Positions 6,492-10,216 of a stretch of DNA of 10,216 bases are shown here, one piece after another. Every line of letters begins with the position of its first letter. Positions within the stretch are counted from its first letter, which is position 1. This stretch comes from Dehalococcoidia bacterium. GTDB taxonomy: Bacteria; Chloroflexota; Dehalococcoidia; GIF9; UBA5629. Both the position numbers and the translations under genes were made by a program. The notes below the pieces were generated by a model. The model saw only the letters and a program-made list of their open reading frames with translations. It did not search any database and had not been told where the DNA came from. The stretch covers positions 1 through 10,216 of the forward strand of contig JAFGLP010000068.1 in assembly GCA_016927965.1 (NCBI GenBank), in the 5' to 3' direction.

Positions 6492-7520
6492 TTACAGATC
6501 AGGCATAATGGCTGCGCTGGTGGTACGGCTGAAAGCGCAGCAGCTTTCAACTGCCTGGAGGTGTTCCATGGTCCCGAAGGAAGTCAGGCTGCCTCCCGTT
6601 TCCACCTTAATATTCAGAGCAGGATTTATAATGATCTTGCCTTCTTTATTCCGCAATGCGAGGATGCGTACGCCGGTAAATTGCTCTTCTATATCTTTAA
6701 CGGTTTTACCGATCAGGCTGGAATCAGGGCCTACATAAATTTCCTCGATCAGGTATTCTCCTTCCTTGCTGGAAAGCACTGACTCAATGAACTGGACCGT
6801 AGTCGGGCGCAGGGCCAACCGTGCCATCTGTTGTCCTCCCAGTACTTCAGGTAATATGATGTGCGTTGCCCCAGCCTGTTTTAAACGATTAGCGGCATTG
6901 CTGTTGCTGGCGCGTCCGATGATAATCAGCCTGGGATTAAGCTCATGCGCTGTCAGCACGGCATAGGTGTTGTAGGCATCATCTCCAAAAGCAGTAATCA
7001 GGCTCTTGGCTTTTTCGACTACAGCCTGTTTAAGCGCATCGTGACTGGTTGCATCATCCATAATAGCCAGACAGCCCTGCTGAACTGCCCTGGTATAGCT
7101 GTTCAGGCTCTGATCGATCACTATAAAGTCAGCCGATTGTTCTTTGAGTGTATTGGCGATGGCCTCCCCGACCCGGCCGTAACCGCATAAAATAAAGTGA
7201 TTATTCAATTTTTTGATTTTAGCTTCCATACGTTGCCTCCTGAATAATCCGAACTCTCCTTCGAGGGTTGCCTGCACTATACTGGTCATAATAAAAAAAG
7301 CGAGCCCCACACCTCCCAGTGATAAAAAAATGGTAAATATTCGGCCATTCTGTGAAAGAGGATGTACTTCGGCAAAGCCCACCGTTACTACTGTGATAAC
7401 AGTCATGTAAAGCGAGTCAAAAAAGCCCCAGCCCTCTATAATTATATAGCCTGAAGTACCCGCGGCAAGCAATGATATGAGAGCGATAATCCATTTGAGA
7501 TAGCGGTTTTTATTATCCAT
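6492..7520 (-). CDS. Two-TM potassium channel subunit with RCK (TrkA-N/TrkA-C) domains
   Basis: Membrane channel subunit, expected to form a tetramer gated by ligand binding to cytosolic RCK domains. Numbered from ATG 7520 (342 aa): TM1 at about 10-28, a pore helix with selectivity filter TVGFAE at 46-51 followed by EVHPLSQNGR, TM2 at about 61-84, a basic linker RRQRMEAKIKK, the Rossmann fold beginning HFILCGYGRVGEA (109-120, glycine motif GYGRVG), Asp136 at the end of the second strand, and a TrkA-C-like domain at about 255-327. The filter differs from canonical GYG by having Phe and Ala, although variants with F and a non-glycine third residue occur in this bacterial family. GTG 7526 is an alternative start; ATG 7520 has a GAG 7 bases upstream. 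It follows the 849-residue protein by about 35 bases, and its stop is 54 bases before the esterase gene. Confidence 0.92.
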   Translation of the reverse strand: MDNKNRYLKWIIALISLLAAGTSGYIIIEGWGFFDSLYMTVITVVTVGFAEVHPLSQNGRIFTIFLSLGGVGLAFFIMTSIVQATLEGEFGLFRRQRMEAKIKKLNNHFILCGYGRVGEAIANTLKEQSADFIVIDQSLNSYTRAVQQGCLAIMDDATSHDALKQAVVEKAKSLITAFGDDAYNTYAVLTAHELNPRLIIIGRASNSNAANRLKQAGATHIILPEVLGGQQMARLALRPTTVQFIESVLSSKEGEYLIEEIYVGPDSSLIGKTVKDIEEQFTGVRILALRNKEGKIIINPALNIKVETGGSLTSFGTMEHLQAVESCCAFSRTTSAAIMPDL

Positions 7521-7555
7521 TCCCACACTCTGGTTATGCAGATATCAAGCTTTCT

Positions 7556-10105
7556 TTATTCCAGCGAGCTAATGATGTCGTCTATCTCGGTTGTAGTCTG
7601 GAAGCGCTCCTCCAGTATATAGCGGATGATACCCTTGGTATCGATGAAATATGAGGTTGGGAAATATGGGGCACTGTACAGGTCATCTATATCACCCTGA
7701 CTGTCCATCAATACAGGGAACGTAATTTTCTCTTTAGCCACATAGTAGCTGACAGTATCAGGATCGCCGCGTACATTAACCGCCAGTACAATCAACTGGT
7801 CCCTGCTGTATTTATCATAGGCAGTCTGTATCAGCGGCATTTCAGCTTCACAGGCGGGGCATCCTTCCAGCCAGAAGTTGAGCAGTATCTTGTAGCCGAG
7901 GAATTGGTTTAATGTAAATTTGGCACCGTCAATAGAATAAAGTGTAAAATCGGGAGCTCTCTTGCCGATCTTGGGAGCTGCCTCTACCAGGTTCTGCGTC
8001 TTTACCTGCTCGATTTCCTGGCTGGTCTCCTGTCCTGCGGTGTCCTTCGAGCGTATCCTCATATAGTACATGGTGTCAGGCTCAAGGCTGTCGATTTTCA
8101 CCGTATGCCAGGTGGAAGCCTTCTCAATTTGTGACATCGAATCAGAGTAACTTTTATCTATTGAGTAATCTACTTCGCCGGTGGAGGGCTCGTCGGTTTT
8201 CCATACTATTGTGATAGATGAGTCAGTAACGAGCCCGGTGTTGATGTTGGAGATATCAGGCGGAGAGGTGTCCTTGCTGGCAGTATTGATCACAAATCTC
8301 TTTGACACTATTGTGTCTGCCAGAGCACTGAATGAGTGCTCGGAGACGTTAATATTATCGATGTTATATAAAATTCTTACACGGTAAGCAGTAGCAGGGG
8401 AGAGGTCCCTCAGTATCAGGGAATGCAGTGTCTGTGGGCCCGGTGTGATAACTGTCTGAATGTTCCTGCCGTCAATATCTACCTGTGTAGAAGTGGGTTT
8501 GTCCGTAGTCCAGTTTATGGTTGCCGCCTTCTCTGTAATCGACTGCAAAATTACGTCGGTTATGGGAGCTTTGATTTCCTTGATCTTGGCATTGCTGGAT
8601 GTGTTGTATATGATTTGTTCGAGATCAGCCAGGTTGGTAATAGGGCCTTCTACCCTGGCACGAATGATGCCATTAGCATCTATGAATATATAGGTTGGCT
8701 CATACGTTATATTATAATTATCCCGTAGTTTTCCGAATGAATCAACAATCACCGGGAACTTTATATCATAATCGCTAACCAGCTCGTCTATTTCGTTGTT
8801 ACTGGTGCCTGAAGCAATTGCTATTATTTCGATATCGCCCTGCGGGTACTTCTTAAACAGCACATTTAACTTATCGGGAGTATACAGGCGGCGCTGCACC
8901 CCGTTGATATGGAAGAACTGCCTATCCCAAAAGTCACGGTCCCAGAAAACAAGTACAACAGTTTTGCCTCTGAACGAACTCAACGCGGAAATATTTTCAT
9001 TCTCAATTTGCATTACGAAGTCGGTGGCTTTATCGCCGACATTAGGGCCCGATTTAGGGATGAATAGCACTATTGCTCCCCAGACCACCAGCCCCAGGAC
9101 AAGCGCTGCAATAACGACAGTGAGAAAACGGTTTTTTCCTGTATGTTCTGGCATGGATGTCTTCAGGACATCCGGCGGTTTATCGCGCAGGGGATGCAGG
9201 TGCAGGGTGGGTTTATGCCCCTTTGCGGCATCCCCCTTCTTTTCTTCCTGCTTGCCTTCATCTGCTTTTTCCTCCGGCTTTTCTGCGTCTGCTTTCTCCC
9301 CTGATTGTTCTGAAGCAGGCGCCTCCGGCTCTATTTTCAGAGCATCCAGCAGCTTTTGCCTGGTTATCTCTTCATTTTCTTCTTCCGGCTGAGTAGTATT
9401 GATCTTTTCTTCGGTATCCGGGACAGCCGGCTTAAAGTCAGGTTCCGCCCGCACCACCAGCTTGGCAGCATCTTCTTTTTTAATTGCCGTATCCTCTACT
9501 GATGCAGCTTCAGCTTGTTGTTTATCGACAACCTGCTCAACTTCTGTGTCTTTGATTGCCGTATCATCAATTGAAGCTGTTGCAGGAGCGCTTTCTTCAT
9601 TTTTTATGCGGGTATCGTTAACTGTTTCCGCTGTATTTTCTCCGGTTGCAGCAACCGGAACACTCTGCTCGATAGGAGTATAACTGGCTGTAGCCATGTC
9701 CTGTGATTCCAGTACGGGAGCTATATCCTGGGTAAACCTGGTGTTTATCAATCTCTGTGTTTCGGTTACTTTTTTTTCGAGTGTTCTAATCTTATCTATA
9801 AGATGCTTACTCTTATTATCAAAAGTTACTTTGGATATTTCCCCGACCTTTAATCTTGTTTGCAGGACAGCCAGTTCTTCCTGGTATTTATCAAGCTCCA
9901 TGGTTTTGGAGGAAAGCTCTTTTCCCAGTTTTGCTTTGATCGAGGCAATGGTTTGCCTGGCGCTGTCTATGGTAGAGCGGTGCTCTTGGCTTAACTGAGC
10001 GTAAGCATCTTTCCCGATGACTTTCTCAGTCCTCTTGTTTTCCAGGCTGTTGAGGATCTCCTCAGCCTTTTCAATTTTATCGAATACGCCTTTTAAATCA
10101 TCCAT
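7556..10105 (-). CDS. Single-pass membrane protein: coiled coil - acidic linker - TM - degenerate thioredoxin - 2x Fn3 - TlpA-like thioredoxin
   Basis: 849-residue protein not matched to any named gene. Residues 1-125 are highly charged and helical, probably coiled coil. Residues 135-320 are an acidic, low-complexity Glu/Lys/Ala/Pro linker with short repeats. One TM helix spans about 327-349, preceded by GKNR, so the positive-inside rule puts the N-terminus in the cytosol and the C-terminus outside. Residues 354-500 form a redoxin/thioredoxin fold with FRGKTVVLVFW and a cis-Pro (YEPTYIFID, Pro470), but the CxxC position is replaced by FWDRDFWDRQF (387-397). Two Fn3-type domains follow, at about 512-605 (INWTTDKP) and 613-705 (IVWKTDEPSTGEVDYS). 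A second TlpA-like domain at 712-849 is intact: NFWLEGCPACEAEMP with Cys749 and Cys752, cis-Pro816. The last domain is likely an extracytoplasmic thiol reductase; the role of the whole protein is unknown. ATG 10105 lacks a clear Shine-Dalgarno. It is the first gene of the minus-strand block. Confidence 0.88.
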   Translation of the reverse strand: MDDLKGVFDKIEKAEEILNSLENKRTEKVIGKDAYAQLSQEHRSTIDSARQTIASIKAKLGKELSSKTMELDKYQEELAVLQTRLKVGEISKVTFDNKSKHLIDKIRTLEKKVTETQRLINTRFTQDIAPVLESQDMATASYTPIEQSVPVAATGENTAETVNDTRIKNEESAPATASIDDTAIKDTEVEQVVDKQQAEAASVEDTAIKKEDAAKLVVRAEPDFKPAVPDTEEKINTTQPEEENEEITRQKLLDALKIEPEAPASEQSGEKADAEKPEEKADEGKQEEKKGDAAKGHKPTLHLHPLRDKPPDVLKTSMPEHTGKNRFLTVVIAALVLGLVVWGAIVLFIPKSGPNVGDKATDFVMQIENENISALSSFRGKTVVLVFWDRDFWDRQFFHINGVQRRLYTPDKLNVLFKKYPQGDIEIIAIASGTSNNEIDELVSDYDIKFPVIVDSFGKLRDNYNITYEPTYIFIDANGIIRARVEGPITNLADLEQIIYNTSSNAKIKEIKAPITDVILQSITEKAATINWTTDKPTSTQVDIDGRNIQTVITPGPQTLHSLILRDLSPATAYRVRILYNIDNINVSEHSFSALADTIVSKRFVINTASKDTSPPDISNINTGLVTDSSITIVWKTDEPSTGEVDYSIDKSYSDSMSQIEKASTWHTVKIDSLEPDTMYYMRIRSKDTAGQETSQEIEQVKTQNLVEAAPKIGKRAPDFTLYSIDGAKFTLNQFLGYKILLNFWLEGCPACEAEMPLIQTAYDKYSRDQLIVLAVNVRGDPDTVSYYVAKEKITFPVLMDSQGDIDDLYSAPYFPTSYFIDTKGIIRYILEERFQTTTEIDDIISSLE
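9470..9625 (-). repeat. Three imperfect copies of a DTxIK motif in the acidic linker
   Basis: Within the cytosolic linker the sequence recurs as TVNDTRIKNEE (161-171), SIDDTAIKDTE (178-188) and SVEDTAIKKED (202-212). At DNA level the second and third copies share a GATTGCCGTATC or AATTGCCGTATC core. Spacing is irregular (17 and 24 residues), so this is a degenerate internal repeat and not a clean tandem array. Confidence 0.6.
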
Positions 10106-10144
10106 GAGAGGTGATGTTTTTCATGAGTCCATGAATAAAAATAA

Positions 10145-10173
10145 ATTATATTGAATTGAATTAAACACCTGAA
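10145..10173 (-). promoter_or_regulatory. Candidate sigma-70-type promoter for the minus-strand block
   Basis: On the minus strand a perfect TATAAT lies at 10150-10145. It is preceded by exactly 17 bases and a partial -35 box TTCAGG at 10173-10168, which matches TTGACA at three of six positions. Transcription would begin near 10138, giving a leader of about 33 bases before ATG 10105. The intervening DNA is AT-rich. No equally good promoter was seen in the short gaps further down the block, which fits a polycistronic transcript. Confidence 0.5.
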
Positions 10174-10180
10174 CCGGCCT

Positions 10181-10196
10181 TTGCGGAACTGCGCAA
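10181..10196. repeat. Short inverted repeat TTGCG-N6-CGCAA upstream of the promoter
   Basis: Perfect 5-base arms around a 6-base centre, ending 8 bases upstream of the candidate -35 box. No T-run follows on either strand, so it does not look like an intrinsic terminator. It could be an operator or activator half-site pair, or chance. Confidence 0.3.
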
Positions 10197-10216
10197 TACC
10201 TGTTTGAATAATATTA

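Noticed and set aside
8796..9392. 198-codon plus-strand open frame inside the 849-residue gene
   Set aside because: Serine/cysteine/phenylalanine-rich composition is what the antisense of an acidic Glu/Lys/Ala linker gives; no motif and no ribosome site was seen.
10098..10128. Tiny upstream frame (ATG-AAA-AAC... ending TGA) overlapping the start of the 849-residue gene
   Set aside because: Only eight codons, with no ribosome site and no regulatory peptide signature; the overlap with the start is suggestive but too easily chance.
1..10216. CRISPR array, insertion sequence, phage or integrase signals
   Set aside because: No regular direct repeats with unique spacers, no transposase or integrase motifs, and no terminal inverted repeats were seen.

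Overview
The window is bacterial and chromosomal in character. The evidence is a bacterial large-type SRP RNA (with an Alu domain, as in Bacillus scRNA) and an IspE of the MEP isoprenoid pathway. Genes are close-packed, often overlap, and frequently start at GTG or TTG. The SRP RNA type, the mixed cytosolic and membrane gene set and the moderate GC content would fit an anaerobic Chloroflexota (Dehalococcoidia-like) or a Gram-positive relative. That placement is an inference; nothing in the window fixes the lineage.

Plus strand, 1-2569: the SRP RNA, cut at its 5' end by the window edge, runs into a tight three-gene run. The genes are rsmA (16S rRNA dimethyltransferase), ispE (CDP-ME kinase) and a VTT/DedA-like membrane protein. 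Neighbouring reading frames overlap by a few bases, so translational coupling is likely. The run covers translation and protein targeting, isoprenoid precursor supply and membrane function.

Minus strand, 10105 down to 2549: a convergent block of six genes with short gaps (12 to about 54 bases). In transcription order these are an 849-residue single-pass membrane protein with two thioredoxin-fold domains around two Fn3 domains, an RCK-type K+ channel subunit, a lipoprotein esterase of the LpqC/PHB-depolymerase family, a membrane-anchored SAM methyltransferase broken by a frameshift at an A7 run, a CPBP-family membrane protease, and a CCA-adding-type tRNA nucleotidyltransferase. A good promoter candidate with a perfect TATAAT lies just upstream of the first gene, so the block may be one transcript. 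Five of the six proteins act in or at the membrane or envelope. The two gene blocks converge with a 21-base 3' overlap and no intergenic space.

Most noteworthy are (1) the architecture of the 849-residue protein, whose first thioredoxin domain has lost its CxxC while the second keeps CPAC, and (2) the methyltransferase, whose missing N-terminus is fully present upstream in another frame and is restored by removing one A from an A7 tract. No CRISPR array, insertion sequence, tRNA or phage gene was seen. No stretch over 300 bases lacks a gene.
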